Under the pieces are notes generated by a model, which had not been told where the DNA came from, searched no databases, and worked only from the letters and a program-made list of their open reading frames with translations. Shown in pieces: positions 7,439 to 15,446 of a stretch of 64,000 nt of DNA. The position numbers and the translations under genes are program-made. Origin of the DNA: an uncultured Collinsella sp. (GTDB taxonomy: Bacteria; Actinomycetota; Coriobacteriia; Coriobacteriales; Coriobacteriaceae); contig CAAFGE010000031.1 of NCBI GenBank assembly GCA_900762355.1, positions 1 through 64,000 on the forward strand. Reading direction: 5' to 3'. Position 1 is the stretch's first letter. Each line of letters begins with the position of its first letter.

Positions 7439-8068
7439 TTGAACATAACCGTGCACCTCGTTGACGTTTCTGCGATCGATCCCGGCGAGACCGTTGATAT
7501 GGCATCAATCGCGGGACGTTATGCCTCGCGTGCCTCCAATGGAGATCTCCCCATTGCGTCTCGGAGGGAAGCTGCGGGCGTGGGTCTGCTGCTTCGCGAC
7601 GCCCTGGGTGTCTTCGACGACACCCAGCTTGCGCGTTCTGCTTTCGGCAAGATCGAGCTTGCGGATGGGGAGGCCCCCTCTATCTCCATTTCACATGGCG
7701 GAAGCGTGGCCGTCCTCGCTGTTTCCGATGTTGCTCGGTCGGTCGGAGGACCTATTGGCGTGGATATCGAGGCGGTCGATGAGATTGTACCTATTGCGGT
7801 TGAGCGTATGGCGAGCTCAAGGGAACGGGCGTGGATTGACGCTGCGGCAGATTCGCAGGAACGCGCCTTTCGGCTGTGTCGGGTTTGGACGCGTATCGAA
7901 GCCGTCCTGAAGGCGGAGGGGTCCGGCTTTTCAATCGATCCCCGCAAAGACGGGTTGCCGAGCGGATGGTTTACTTCCTCGGTGGTGTTTGGCCAGTGTG
8001 TCATCTCTTGTGCAGCGCGTTCTATGCCCCATATCGCCATTGAGGAGCATGCCTTTCGGGTAGCATAG
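7439..8068 (+). CDS. Sfp-type 4'-phosphopantetheinyl transferase
   Basis: The enzyme moves the phosphopantetheine arm of CoA onto a carrier-protein serine. The family motifs are GPIGVDIEAVD (magnesium-binding Asp/Glu) and WTRIEAVLKAEGSGF, matching the W-x-x-K-E/A-x-x-K helix. SISISHGGSVAVLAVS corresponds to the conserved SHS strand. About 209 residues is normal for short Sfp proteins. It is 29 bases upstream of the TetR gene and 2.8 kb from an acyl carrier protein gene (10902), its likely target. The start is uncertain: TTG 7439 has GTGGGG nine bases upstream; GTG 7424 and GTG 7451 are alternatives. Confidence 0.82.
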   Translation: MNITVHLVDVSAIDPGETVDMASIAGRYASRASNGDLPIASRREAAGVGLLLRDALGVFDDTQLARSAFGKIELADGEAPSISISHGGSVAVLAVSDVARSVGGPIGVDIEAVDEIVPIAVERMASSRERAWIDAAADSQERAFRLCRVWTRIEAVLKAEGSGFSIDPRKDGLPSGWFTSSVVFGQCVISCAARSMPHIAIEEHAFRVA

Positions 8069-8097
8069 TAGCCAATCGCCAACAGGGGAGGCCTTCT

Positions 8098-8715
8098 ATG
8101 TCACTGAACGCTAAAAACGATATTGCTTCGCGGATCGAAGGCGCCGTCTTTGAACTTATGGCGACAACGCCTGTGCAATCGATTAAGGTCACCGACGTAC
8201 TCCGTCTTGCCCATACATCAAAATCAACCTTCTATCGTTGTTACCGCTCTGTCGATGATGTGGTCAAGCGCTTTGAAGATGAGCTGCTCCAGAACATGCA
8301 AGACATTAACGACGTTGCCCTTGAGGCTCGTTTTGGTGATGCGCAGCTTGATCCCACGCCCACGATGATCAAGCGCATGGAAATCCTCAAGGCCAATCGC
8401 TCGAAAGTCCTGGCGCTTAACAGCGATAACGGTGATCCCGTGTTTGCACACAAGGCAACGATCTTCATGCATGACTATTTTCGCGATCGTTTGCGGTCGA
8501 CGTTTTCAGATGAGACGGACCTCGATCTGTATCTTGCTTTTGCGCTTGCGGGCCACCATAACCTCATCCAGTATTGGCTCGAAGTCCGGCCTGACCTTGA
8601 GGCACGAACCGTTGCCGCCGCGCTCAATCGCATGTTCTACGCACCGCTCTTTGTCGACGATGCATCGCGCCATTGGCATCCGCGGATCCCTGATTTTGAA
8701 AAGCCGCTCGGGTGA
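8098..8715 (+). CDS. TetR/AcrR-family regulator
   Basis: The product has 205 residues. The N-terminal helix-turn-helix covers about residues 8-55, with IKVTDVLRLAHTSKSTFYRC matching the TetR recognition helix (S-x-x-T-F-Y). The C-terminal two thirds are a helical ligand domain that I cannot assign to a ligand. A GGGGAGG precedes ATG 8098. It stands just before the thiolase-ACP-kinase genes on the same strand, separated by a terminator and a 340-base region with inverted repeats, so it may control that cluster. That role is inferred from position only. Confidence 0.82.
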   Translation: MSLNAKNDIASRIEGAVFELMATTPVQSIKVTDVLRLAHTSKSTFYRCYRSVDDVVKRFEDELLQNMQDINDVALEARFGDAQLDPTPTMIKRMEILKANRSKVLALNSDNGDPVFAHKATIFMHDYFRDRLRSTFSDETDLDLYLAFALAGHHNLIQYWLEVRPDLEARTVAAALNRMFYAPLFVDDASRHWHPRIPDFEKPLG

Positions 8716-8728
8716 GCGGCTGTTTTTT
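8702..8728 (+). terminator. Terminator overlapping the TetR stop codon
   Basis: The stem AGCCGCTC/GAGCGGCT is followed by GTTTTTTA. The stop codon TGA at 8713-8715 lies inside the hairpin. Confidence 0.85.
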
Positions 8729-8844
8729 AGGGATGAACGGTTGCGCATGCAGTGAACTCAAAGCGTTCCAGCCCTATGAATCGGCTTTAAGCATAGTCAT
8801 TTATCTGCTATTTGGAACGAAATTTAGCTATGCGTACCAAATGA

Positions 8845-8871
8845 TGGGACACATAGCGGCATTTTGTCCCA
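8845..8871. promoter_or_regulatory. Inverted repeat, possible TetR operator
   Basis: TGGGACA (8845-8851) and TGTCCCA (8865-8871) form a perfect 7-bp inverted repeat with 13 bases between. It is flanked on both sides by ACCAAAT. It lies in the long gap before the thiolase operon and after the TetR gene. Operator function is inference. Confidence 0.45.
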
Positions 8872-8953
8872 CGGCACCAAATAAACCACTCTTACACTAA
8901 AGCTACGTTCAAAAGAACCACTGCAGTAGTTCAACGTGTGACGGCACAGAAAA

Positions 8954-8985
8954 GCCGCGAGCGCTCTCTCACCTTCGCTCGCGGC
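8954..8985. repeat. Strong hairpin in the leader of the thiolase operon
   Basis: GCCGCGAGCG (8954-8963) pairs perfectly with CGCTCGCGGC (8976-8985) around a 12-base loop. No T-run follows, so it is not a typical terminator. The rest of 8729-9058 holds no gene that I can support. Confidence 0.6.
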
Positions 8986-9058
8986 CGGACTGCGCCATCA
9001 TTTCGTACACCTTCACATGATTAGGATGTGATATTCAGTGGTTACGCTCGGAAAGAAC

Positions 9059-10324
9059 ATGCGCAGCGTCTCGATTGTAGGCGTAGGCTGCACCCCGTTC
9101 AAGGATTTTGAGGAACATCCCGAGACCCAGGGTATTGGCGAGGGCGAGGCGTTTGGCTATGCGGCCCTCGAGGCAATTGCCGATGCCGGTCTTGAGCCCC
9201 GCGATATCGACTTTTTCTATCACGGCAGCGCCAATCCCTATCTCGTTGGTGATTGCATTACCCCCAACATGCAGGTTGCCGATTGGTTTGGCGTTCGTGC
9301 CAAGGGTTCCGTCCATCATTCCGAGGCTTGCTGCACGGGCTACGTCGCCCTTGAGCAGGCCGTGATGGCAGTCGCCTCCGGTGCCTACGATGTTGTCCTT
9401 ACGGGTGCCTGCGATTTGGCTTCGACCCTTCCCGTTGAGCACATGCCCTCGCATATTCGCCAGGACTTTACGCTCGATGTCATGATTCCCTCGCTCGATA
9501 AGATCTATGACCGCGCGTATGGTCGCCCGCTCGATGGCGCCTTTGGCGTGTCGTTCGACAACTGGATCAACGAGTATTCGATGCAGTACGACCTTACCGC
9601 CGATCAGATCGATGACGCCCTGAACGGCCTTACCAAGAGCCTTCGCCGCGGTGCCGTCCTGAATCCCCTTGCGTGGTATGAGACCACGGTCGAGGAGGAT
9701 GCGAAGGCAGCTGGGTTCGATACCGCCGACGAGTATCTCAAGAGCATGTACAACCCGCGCGTTACGCAGTACCTGCGCGTTACCGGCTTTGAGAAGAAGT
9801 GCGACGGTGCCGCCGCTGTTGTCGTGATGCCCACGGAGAAGGCCAAAGCCATGGGCATGCCGTATGCGCCTATTGAGGTGCTGGGTACGGGCGCCTCTGC
9901 CGTCGAAGCCGGCCTGCTTCACAACGAGCACTGGGCTACCGAGCTTGCTGCCAAGCAGGTCTACGACCTTACCGGCGTGAGCCCCGATGAGATCGACCTG
10001 TTTATGTGCAATGACTTCTTCCTGGCTTCCGAGATCGTCTCGGCCGAGGAGTGCGGCTATATTCCGCGCGGCGAGGCTTGGAAGTATGCGATCGATGGCC
10101 GCACCGCTTTTGACGGCGATAAGCCCATCAACCCGCACGGTGGCCGTTGCAACTTCGGCCACGCTCATGGCGCATCCGGTATCGCCGATATCGTCGAGGC
10201 CGTCAAGCAGATGCGCGGCGTCGCCGGTGCAACCCAGATGAAGAAGATTCCTGAGACGGCCTTCCTGCGCGGTTTTGGCGGTTCTCAGAATGTGCGCTGC
10301 CAGATTCTTCGTACCGTCGCCTAA
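9059..10324 (+). CDS. SCP2-type thiolase / thiolase-like acyltransferase
   Basis: The product of about 421 residues starts RSVSIVGVGCTPF, typical of the SCP2/lipid-transfer branch of thiolases. The probable nucleophile cysteine is in SEACCTGYVALEQAV. The C-terminal NPHGGRCNFGHAHGASG matches the family's NPxGG...GHxxGA segment with its catalytic His. SCP2-type thiolases paired with a DUF35 protein make or break beta-ketoacyl C-C bonds (archaeal acetoacetyl-CoA thiolase) or move acyl groups (PhlC with PhlB). The next gene is a DUF35 protein. The substrate is unknown. Start: ATG 9059 after GGAAAG, or GTG 9038 after AGGA. Confidence 0.85.
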   Translation: MRSVSIVGVGCTPFKDFEEHPETQGIGEGEAFGYAALEAIADAGLEPRDIDFFYHGSANPYLVGDCITPNMQVADWFGVRAKGSVHHSEACCTGYVALEQAVMAVASGAYDVVLTGACDLASTLPVEHMPSHIRQDFTLDVMIPSLDKIYDRAYGRPLDGAFGVSFDNWINEYSMQYDLTADQIDDALNGLTKSLRRGAVLNPLAWYETTVEEDAKAAGFDTADEYLKSMYNPRVTQYLRVTGFEKKCDGAAAVVVMPTEKAKAMGMPYAPIEVLGTGASAVEAGLLHNEHWATELAAKQVYDLTGVSPDEIDLFMCNDFFLASEIVSAEECGYIPRGEAWKYAIDGRTAFDGDKPINPHGGRCNFGHAHGASGIADIVEAVKQMRGVAGATQMKKIPETAFLRGFGGSQNVRCQILRTVA

Positions 10325-10362
10325 GCGACCGCGGTTTTCGATTTCCCATAAGGAGTATTCTC

Positions 10363-10785
10363 ATGCAACTCAAAGATATGGAGCCCGTGGTCAAGAAGTT
10401 CTACACGGGTCTTGAAGAGGGCATCTATTGGGCACGTCAGTGCCCCGAGTGCGGAGCCGTCGAGTTTCCGCCTCACCTTGCCTGCAATGCCTGCGGCTAC
10501 CACAAGACCGATTGGGTCCAGGTTTCCGGTCACGGCCATCTGATCGATTTTACCCTGCCTGGTCCGCAGAACGACAAGCCCTACCTCAAGGAGTATGGCA
10601 AGTACGCCTACGGCGCCGTCGATATTGACGAGGGTTCTCAGTACACCTACGTCATCTACGGCATTACCAAGAAGAAGGCCCCCGAGATCCGCGCCAAGCT
10701 CATGGCGGGCGAGACCGTGGGCGTCCATGCCAAGGTCATCGACCGACCGGGCTACAAAGAGCTCACGTTCGAGCTTGACGACTAG
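10363..10785 (+). CDS. DUF35 zinc-ribbon/OB-fold protein, thiolase partner
   Basis: The product has 140 residues. An N-terminal helix is followed by a rubredoxin-like zinc ribbon with CPECG and CNACG at about residues 27-44, then an OB fold (residues 50-140) with VSGHGHLIDFT. Such proteins sit between a thiolase and an acyl-CoA partner in archaea, or form the PhlB subunit of an acetyltransferase, and help channel CoA intermediates. An AAGGAG precedes the ATG. It is 38 bases downstream of the thiolase gene, which supports a complex of the two. Confidence 0.88.
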   Translation: MQLKDMEPVVKKFYTGLEEGIYWARQCPECGAVEFPPHLACNACGYHKTDWVQVSGHGHLIDFTLPGPQNDKPYLKEYGKYAYGAVDIDEGSQYTYVIYGITKKKAPEIRAKLMAGETVGVHAKVIDRPGYKELTFELDD

Positions 10786-10806
10786 GCTTTCACACTAGGC
10801 TTTCAC
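10781..10806. repeat. Perfect 13-bp tandem duplication at the DUF35 stop codon
   Basis: ACTAGGCTTTCAC occurs twice without a gap (10781-10793 and 10794-10806). The first copy contains the stop codon, so the protein is not altered. It is probably a recent slippage duplication. Confidence 0.9.
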
Positions 10807-10834
10807 CCCTATAACAATTCGCTTCCTCTCTTAG

Positions 10835-10882
10835 GCCACGGCGGGACCCATGTCTCCAGCCCGCCGTGGCTACCCCTCTTTT
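10835..10882 (+). terminator. Hairpin and T-run between DUF35 and ACP genes
   Basis: A perfect 11-bp stem (10835-10845/10860-10870) with a 14-base loop is followed after six bases by CTCTTTTT. It lies inside an otherwise continuous gene run and could act as a partial terminator or protect the upstream mRNA. Confidence 0.6.
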
Positions 10883-10901
10883 TAATTAGAAAGGCGCCAT
10901 C

Positions 10902-11135
10902 ATGAACGAAGAACTCACTCAGCAGATCTGCGATTTTGCCAAGTCCGCTTACAACTATGACGGTGATGTGACCCCCGAGACGACGTTTGAGACCCTGGGC
11001 AAGGGCTCGATGAAGATGATCGCCCTGACCTCCATGATCGAGAACGAGCTCGATGCCGAGGTCCCCGTTCGCGAGGTCATGGTCATGAAGACCGTCGGCG
11101 AGCTTATCGAGCGCACTGCCGAAGAGATGGAGTAG
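10902..11135 (+). CDS. Acyl carrier protein, dedicated
   Basis: The product of 77 residues is acidic and helical like ACP. The arm-bearing serine is in TLGKGSMKMIALTSM, in place of the usual LGxDSL. Here Gly replaces the Asp before the serine, and Met the following Leu. It ends with a helix similar to ACP helix IV. It lies 5 bases before the phosphotransacylase gene and is probably modified by the transferase at 7439. It is most likely not the fatty-acid ACP, because no fab gene is nearby. Confidence 0.82.
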   Translation: MNEELTQQICDFAKSAYNYDGDVTPETTFETLGKGSMKMIALTSMIENELDAEVPVREVMVMKTVGELIERTAEEME

Positions 11136-11140
11136 CTGCC

Positions 11141-12148
11141 ATGGACCTGATGCAGACCCTGCGCGAGCGGGCTGCCGCCAAGCCTATGCGCGTTGCTTTT
11201 CCCGAGGGCGAAAACGAGACCATGATGCAGGCGGTCGCAAAGATCGCCGCCGAGCATCTTGCCGAATGCGTGCTGGTCGGCGACGGCAGTAAGCTCAAGG
11301 AGCTTGCCGACGAGCGTGGTATCTCCCTTGACGGCATCGAGATTGTCGATGTGACCGACGAGGAGGCGAACGCCGCTTGCTGCGAGCGCTATCTTTCGCA
11401 TCCGGATTGCAAGTTTAAGCCCAAGGGCGCCGCGCGCCGTATGACGCGTCCGCTTGAGCGCGCCCTGATTTTGCAGGTACTCGGCGATGTCGACGTAATG
11501 TTCGCCGGCATCGATAACGCCACGGGCGATATTATCCTGGCGGGACAGACTATCGTCGGCCTTGCCGATGGCGTCGATACCGTAAGCTCTTGCGGCATTG
11601 CCGATATTCCCAACTGGACTGGCGGCGAAGGCGGCCTTTTGGCTTTTGGCGATTCTGCCGTTTGCGTTGACCCCACGAGCGAGGAGCTTGCCTCAATCGC
11701 GATTTCGTCGAGCGAAACGGTGCGCTCGCTGACCGGATGGGATATCCGTTGCGCGCTGCTTTCGCATTCGACTGACGGCTCGATGGATAACGAGCTCGTC
11801 GACAAAGTGCGCCGCGCTCGCGAGATTGCCAACGATCGCCGTCCCGACCTTGCCATCGACGGTGAGTTCCAGTTTGATTCGGCGATTAACCCCAAGGTTG
11901 CGGCCAAGAAGGTACATCGTGAGTCCGCTGTTGCGGGACAGGCCAACGTGGTCATCTGGCCTGATATCAACGTGGGCAATATCGGCGTCAAGATCATCCA
12001 GAACCTGACCGGCGCCAATGCTTACGGCCCCATGCTTCAGGGCTTCAAGAAGATCGTGTGCGATTGCTCGCGCTCTGCGCCCGTCGACGAGATCGTCGGC
12101 AACGTGGTGATGAGCTGCGTGCGCGCCCAGGCGCTTAAGGAGGCTTAG
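11141..12148 (+). CDS. Phosphate acyltransferase (Pta/Ptb family)
   Basis: The product of 335 residues belongs to the family that interconverts acyl-CoA plus phosphate with acyl phosphate plus CoA. Recognisable parts are RVAFPEGENETMMQAV at the N-terminus, MFAGIDNATGDIILAGQ, and the C-terminal VVIWPDINVGNIGVKIIQ. The length fits single-domain Pta or Ptb. It is followed 3 bases later by a butyrate-kinase-like gene, so acyl phosphate is passed on to make ATP. Which acyl group is used, and whether the donor is CoA or the adjacent ACP, cannot be read from sequence. Confidence 0.87.
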   Translation: MDLMQTLRERAAAKPMRVAFPEGENETMMQAVAKIAAEHLAECVLVGDGSKLKELADERGISLDGIEIVDVTDEEANAACCERYLSHPDCKFKPKGAARRMTRPLERALILQVLGDVDVMFAGIDNATGDIILAGQTIVGLADGVDTVSSCGIADIPNWTGGEGGLLAFGDSAVCVDPTSEELASIAISSSETVRSLTGWDIRCALLSHSTDGSMDNELVDKVRRAREIANDRRPDLAIDGEFQFDSAINPKVAAKKVHRESAVAGQANVVIWPDINVGNIGVKIIQNLTGANAYGPMLQGFKKIVCDCSRSAPVDEIVGNVVMSCVRAQALKEA

Positions 12149-12151
12149 GGT

Positions 12152-13264
12152 ATGTCCGATAAAAAGACTCCCTGGCGCGTCCTGGTAATCAACCCGGGTT
12201 CCACTTCCACAAAGGTGGGCGTTTTTGAGGGTGACGAGTGCAAGCTCAGCAAGAACGTTGCACACGACGCGAAGGACCTCGCCCAGTTCGATGGGGTTTC
12301 GGCTCAGATGCCGTATCGCTGCGATCTGATTCTTGGAGCACTGGATGAGGCGGGCCTGAAGCTCGAGGACTTTGATGCATTTGTCGGTCGCGGCGGCGGC
12401 TTGCTTTCGCTGCCCGGCGGCACGTATGCCATCAATGAGGTCATGCTCGAGCATGCCCGCGTCGGTGCGAACGGCATTCAGCACCCGGCGCAGCTGGGTC
12501 CCCAGATTGCCCATGAGTTCGCTTCAAAGACGGGCAAGCCCTCTTTTGTGGTGAATCCTCCCGATACCGATGAGCTATGCGACCTCGCACGTATGACGGG
12601 CATTAAGGGCGTGTATCGAAACGTGCACCTGCACGCCCTTAATCTTAAAGAGACCGCCATCCGCCATGCGGCAAAGCTCGGTCGCGCATATGACGAGTGT
12701 AACTTTATTGTTTGTCATATCGGCGGTGGCATTTCGATTTCCGCTCACCTTAAGGGCAAGATGGTCGACGGCAACGACATCGTCGGCGGCGAGGGCCCCA
12801 TGGCGCCGACGCGCTGTGGCTCGGTCCCCGCAATCGAGGTCGCGAAGTATACAGCGGAACATGGCCTCGACGTTGCCCGCGCCCATTGCATGAAGACCGG
12901 TGGCTTCGTTGACCTTTTGGGTACGTCCGATGCCATCGAGGTGTGTGAACGTGCCGCTGCGGGCGATAAGGCTGCAGCACGCGCTTGGGATGCAATGGTT
13001 TACCAAATCTGCAAGTGGATTGGCGAGATGGCCTGCGTGCTGAAGGGCGACGTCGACGGCATCTTGCTCGGAGGCGGCATGGTCCACAGCAAGGAGCTCG
13101 TTGCTTCGATTGAGGAATGCTGCTCTTGGATCGCTCCCGTATCGGCTTATCCCGGCGAGTTTGAGCTCGAGGCGATGGCGTCTGGCGCCTGCCGCGTGCT
13201 CGATGGTGTCGAGGAAGCGCTCGTGTACAGCGGAGAACCCGTGTTCACCGGATTCAACGACTAA
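12152..13264 (+). CDS. Butyrate kinase-like acyl kinase
   Basis: The product of 370 residues is an ASKHA-fold kinase of the Buk branch of acetokinases. Its N-terminus has the phosphate-binding LVINPGSTSTKVGVF. FVGRGGGLLSLPGGTY, FIVCHIGGGISISAH and GILLGGGMVHSKEL are the family blocks. It makes ATP from ADP and an acyl phosphate, or the reverse. It is coupled to the phosphotransacylase gene with a 3-base gap. The pair would give substrate-level phosphorylation at the end of the cluster's pathway. Butyrate itself is not proven as substrate; branched-chain or propionyl groups are also handled by this family. Confidence 0.88.
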   Translation: MSDKKTPWRVLVINPGSTSTKVGVFEGDECKLSKNVAHDAKDLAQFDGVSAQMPYRCDLILGALDEAGLKLEDFDAFVGRGGGLLSLPGGTYAINEVMLEHARVGANGIQHPAQLGPQIAHEFASKTGKPSFVVNPPDTDELCDLARMTGIKGVYRNVHLHALNLKETAIRHAAKLGRAYDECNFIVCHIGGGISISAHLKGKMVDGNDIVGGEGPMAPTRCGSVPAIEVAKYTAEHGLDVARAHCMKTGGFVDLLGTSDAIEVCERAAAGDKAAARAWDAMVYQICKWIGEMACVLKGDVDGILLGGGMVHSKELVASIEECCSWIAPVSAYPGEFELEAMASGACRVLDGVEEALVYSGEPVFTGFND

Positions 13265-13277
13265 TAGTGCTGTGTTT

Positions 13278-13320
13278 GGGGCGGCCGCTGGTGATGTCTG
13301 GCCGCTCCGACCCTTTTCTT
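13278..13320 (+). terminator. Probable terminator after the acyl kinase gene
   Basis: GGgGCGGCC (13278-13286) pairs with GGCCGCtCC (13300-13308) with one mismatch, then CCCTTTTCTTT follows. It is weak and may allow read-through into the MFS gene. Confidence 0.55.
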
Positions 13321-13338
13321 TAAGTGTAAGGATGGATC

Positions 13339-14538
13339 ATGGATAAAACCAAGATCAAGTACCTGGTGGGCATTTACGCAGCCGCCATGTGCATCATGGG
13401 CATGCTCGTGCCCGTCCCTATCGTGGCCTCTGTTGCGGCGGCATTTCCCAACGAAAACATCGCTGCCGTCCAGATGATCATCGGCATCATCCCGTTGATG
13501 ATGGCGTTGTCCGCCATGCTCGTCTCTTCACAGCTTGCCTCTCGCGTGTCCAAGAAGAAGACGACGCTCGTCGGTCACATTATCGTGATGCTGGCAGGCG
13601 CCTCGGTGCTGGTGTTCCACGACTCGCTCGGCCAAGTCTTAGCGGCTTCTGCTGTCATGGGCCTTGGTCTCGGCGCCGTGCAGAATTCAACGGACGCTCT
13701 TATCGCGGATTACTTTGGCGGAAAGCAGCGCTCGTTTGTCATGGGCATCTACTCCACTTTTGTTGCACTGGGCGGCATTATCTGGACGATGGTTTCCGGC
13801 ATCTTGGGTTCTGCCGAGTGGTTCCACAGCTATGCGGCGTACTTCATCATGATCATTTTCATCGTAATCGAGGCTGTTTGCCTTCCTGAGGGTCGTCTTG
13901 AGCCCAAGCGCAAGGTCAACGTGTTTGCCAATATGCCTAAAGAGGTCGCGATTATCACGCTCATGAGCTTTGTGTTCGTACTTACGTTCCAGCTCTTCAG
14001 CTCCAACGTTTCGCTGCTTGTTGTAGGTCGCGGCTTTGGCGGTACCGTGGAGGCCGGTCTTGCCTCTACCGTTATGACCGTTGCCGGTATTGCGGCTGGT
14101 CTTTTGGTCGGTCCGCTGTTTGCCAAGTTTAAGAACCTGGCTATGCCGATCGCGTGGGGCGTGACGCTCGTCGGCCTGGGCCTGACGCTGGTTGCGCCCG
14201 CCTTTATGGTGCTGTGCGTTGCGGGTTTTGTCGTTGCGCTGGGCAAGGAGACCTACGTGCCGCTGGAGGGCAATTTTGCCGCCGGCAACTCTGCCCCCGA
14301 GGGACGTGCGTTTAACCTCGCCATTGGCATGGCAGGTATCAACTTTGGCATGGCATTGTCTCCCATTGTGTTTGAGGCCGTGACGTCGCCGTTTGGTGCA
14401 ACGATTGACCAGAAGTTCATCGCCGGCATGATCGTCTGTGCGGCTTGTGTCGTCTTTGGCGCCATTAAGTATCGCAAGCTCACCCCGGCCCAGCTTGCCG
14501 AGGCCGAGAAGATGGCGGCCGGCGGCGAGGCGGAGTAG
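13339..14538 (+). CDS. Major facilitator superfamily transporter
   Basis: The product of 399 residues is an integral membrane protein with about 12 hydrophobic helices in two halves. The loop after helix 2 has SRVSKKKTTLVGH, matching the MFS basic loop motif. No substrate motif is recognisable. Its position 74 bases after the kinase gene, on the same strand, suggests it imports the precursor or exports the acid product of the cluster. The start is ATG 13339 after TAAGGA. Confidence 0.85.
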   Translation: MDKTKIKYLVGIYAAAMCIMGMLVPVPIVASVAAAFPNENIAAVQMIIGIIPLMMALSAMLVSSQLASRVSKKKTTLVGHIIVMLAGASVLVFHDSLGQVLAASAVMGLGLGAVQNSTDALIADYFGGKQRSFVMGIYSTFVALGGIIWTMVSGILGSAEWFHSYAAYFIMIIFIVIEAVCLPEGRLEPKRKVNVFANMPKEVAIITLMSFVFVLTFQLFSSNVSLLVVGRGFGGTVEAGLASTVMTVAGIAAGLLVGPLFAKFKNLAMPIAWGVTLVGLGLTLVAPAFMVLCVAGFVVALGKETYVPLEGNFAAGNSAPEGRAFNLAIGMAGINFGMALSPIVFEAVTSPFGATIDQKFIAGMIVCAACVVFGAIKYRKLTPAQLAEAEKMAAGGEAE

Positions 14539-14577
14539 CCGCTCGAGTAGTTGCTTTGCCGTACATCATGTTTTATC

Positions 14578-14612
14578 GGGGCCGCCGACATATGCCGGCG
14601 GCCCTCTTTCTA
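14578..14612 (+). terminator. Terminator-like hairpin after the MFS gene
   Basis: GGGCCGCCG (14578-14586) pairs with CGGCGGCCC (14596-14604), followed by TCTTTCT. Confidence 0.6.
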
Positions 14613-14639
14613 TCAATGACTTTGAAAGGCTTACGGCTA

Positions 14640-15106
14640 TGAAGTTACCTGTCAGGCGCGTTATCGGTATTCTCAACGGCTTCTTTAACCCGCTATTGCT
14701 CTGCGCGTTTCTCCCCATCATTGAAGGGGCGCCTGGCTTGGATCTGACGGGCCCCACGGGCTTTTGGGGACAACTCATCGTGGCCACGGTGATCGCCGAG
14801 GTTCTGAGCGCACTCCCGCTGTTTGGCAAAACGGTTGGTATGTGCCTGGACTTTTTTGGTTTTGAGCAGGGGAGTGCATCACACAAGATCGCCGGTACGG
14901 TCATCGGTGCCACGCTCCTTTTTATGGTGATCGGTTTTGGCGAGATTGCCTTCCAGGGAGGATTCGGAACGATTGAAGGCCGTACGTTCTTCGCGCGTTG
15001 GGCCGGCCTCGTCACAAAGGGATGGGCCTTTGTGGTTATCGCCGGCGTGCTGCTCGATCCCTTTACAGCGGCTCTCGGCCGCATGATGGTTCGCGAAGAG
15101 AGGTAA
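14640..15106 (+). CDS. Small four-helix membrane protein of unknown function
   Basis: The product of 155 residues has about four hydrophobic segments, at roughly residues 8-30, 40-65, 80-100 and 118-145. I do not recognise the family and no catalytic motif is visible. It follows the MFS gene by about 100 bases on the same strand and is preceded by GAAAGG. A function linked to the acyl cluster, for instance in the membrane with the transporter, is possible but unproven. A long hairpin follows it. Confidence 0.7.
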
Positions 15107-15120
15107 TAGATCCTCGCCTA

Positions 15121-15200
15121 TCGAATGCCGGCGGACGGGGCGCCGGGGCTGTAGTCTTCCGAGCGTTTACAGTCCTGTCGCTCCGTCCGCCGGCATTCGA
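15121..15200. repeat. Long intergenic hairpin
   Basis: Arms of 18 bp (15121-15138 and 15183-15200) are perfectly complementary. A smaller CTGTA/TACAG pairing lies within the 44-base loop. No T-run follows. It is one of the long hairpins scattered through this window. Confidence 0.8.
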
Positions 15201-15401
15201 CCGCAACATGTTGGTCAAGCATAATCTTTTGGATTCTTTTGGCGTGAGCGGCTTGGTTTTGGTAGGATTTGTCAGCGGCGCGGTTGAGGGGGTTTCAAAA
15301 CTGCCGTGCAGGTAGTCGAGCTGATAACGTTTTAGCACTCTGCCAAGAGCCCTTCATTTTTAATGCGTTTGCAAAATGACTAATTGCTTTGACCTGCTGA
15401 A

Positions 15402-15446
15402 ACACTATATGTTGTGTTTGACCTAAAAAAAGAATACAGGATATAG
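15402..15446 (+). promoter_or_regulatory. nrdD promoter with NrdR box
   Basis: ACACTATATGTTGTGT (15402-15417) fits the NrdR box, the 16-bp palindrome bound by the dATP/ATP-sensing repressor of ribonucleotide reductase genes. It abuts TTGACC (15418-15423). A -10 candidate TATAGA (15442-15447) lies 18 bases further on. NrdR sites usually come in pairs. A second one near 15436-15451 would match only poorly. Confidence 0.75.
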
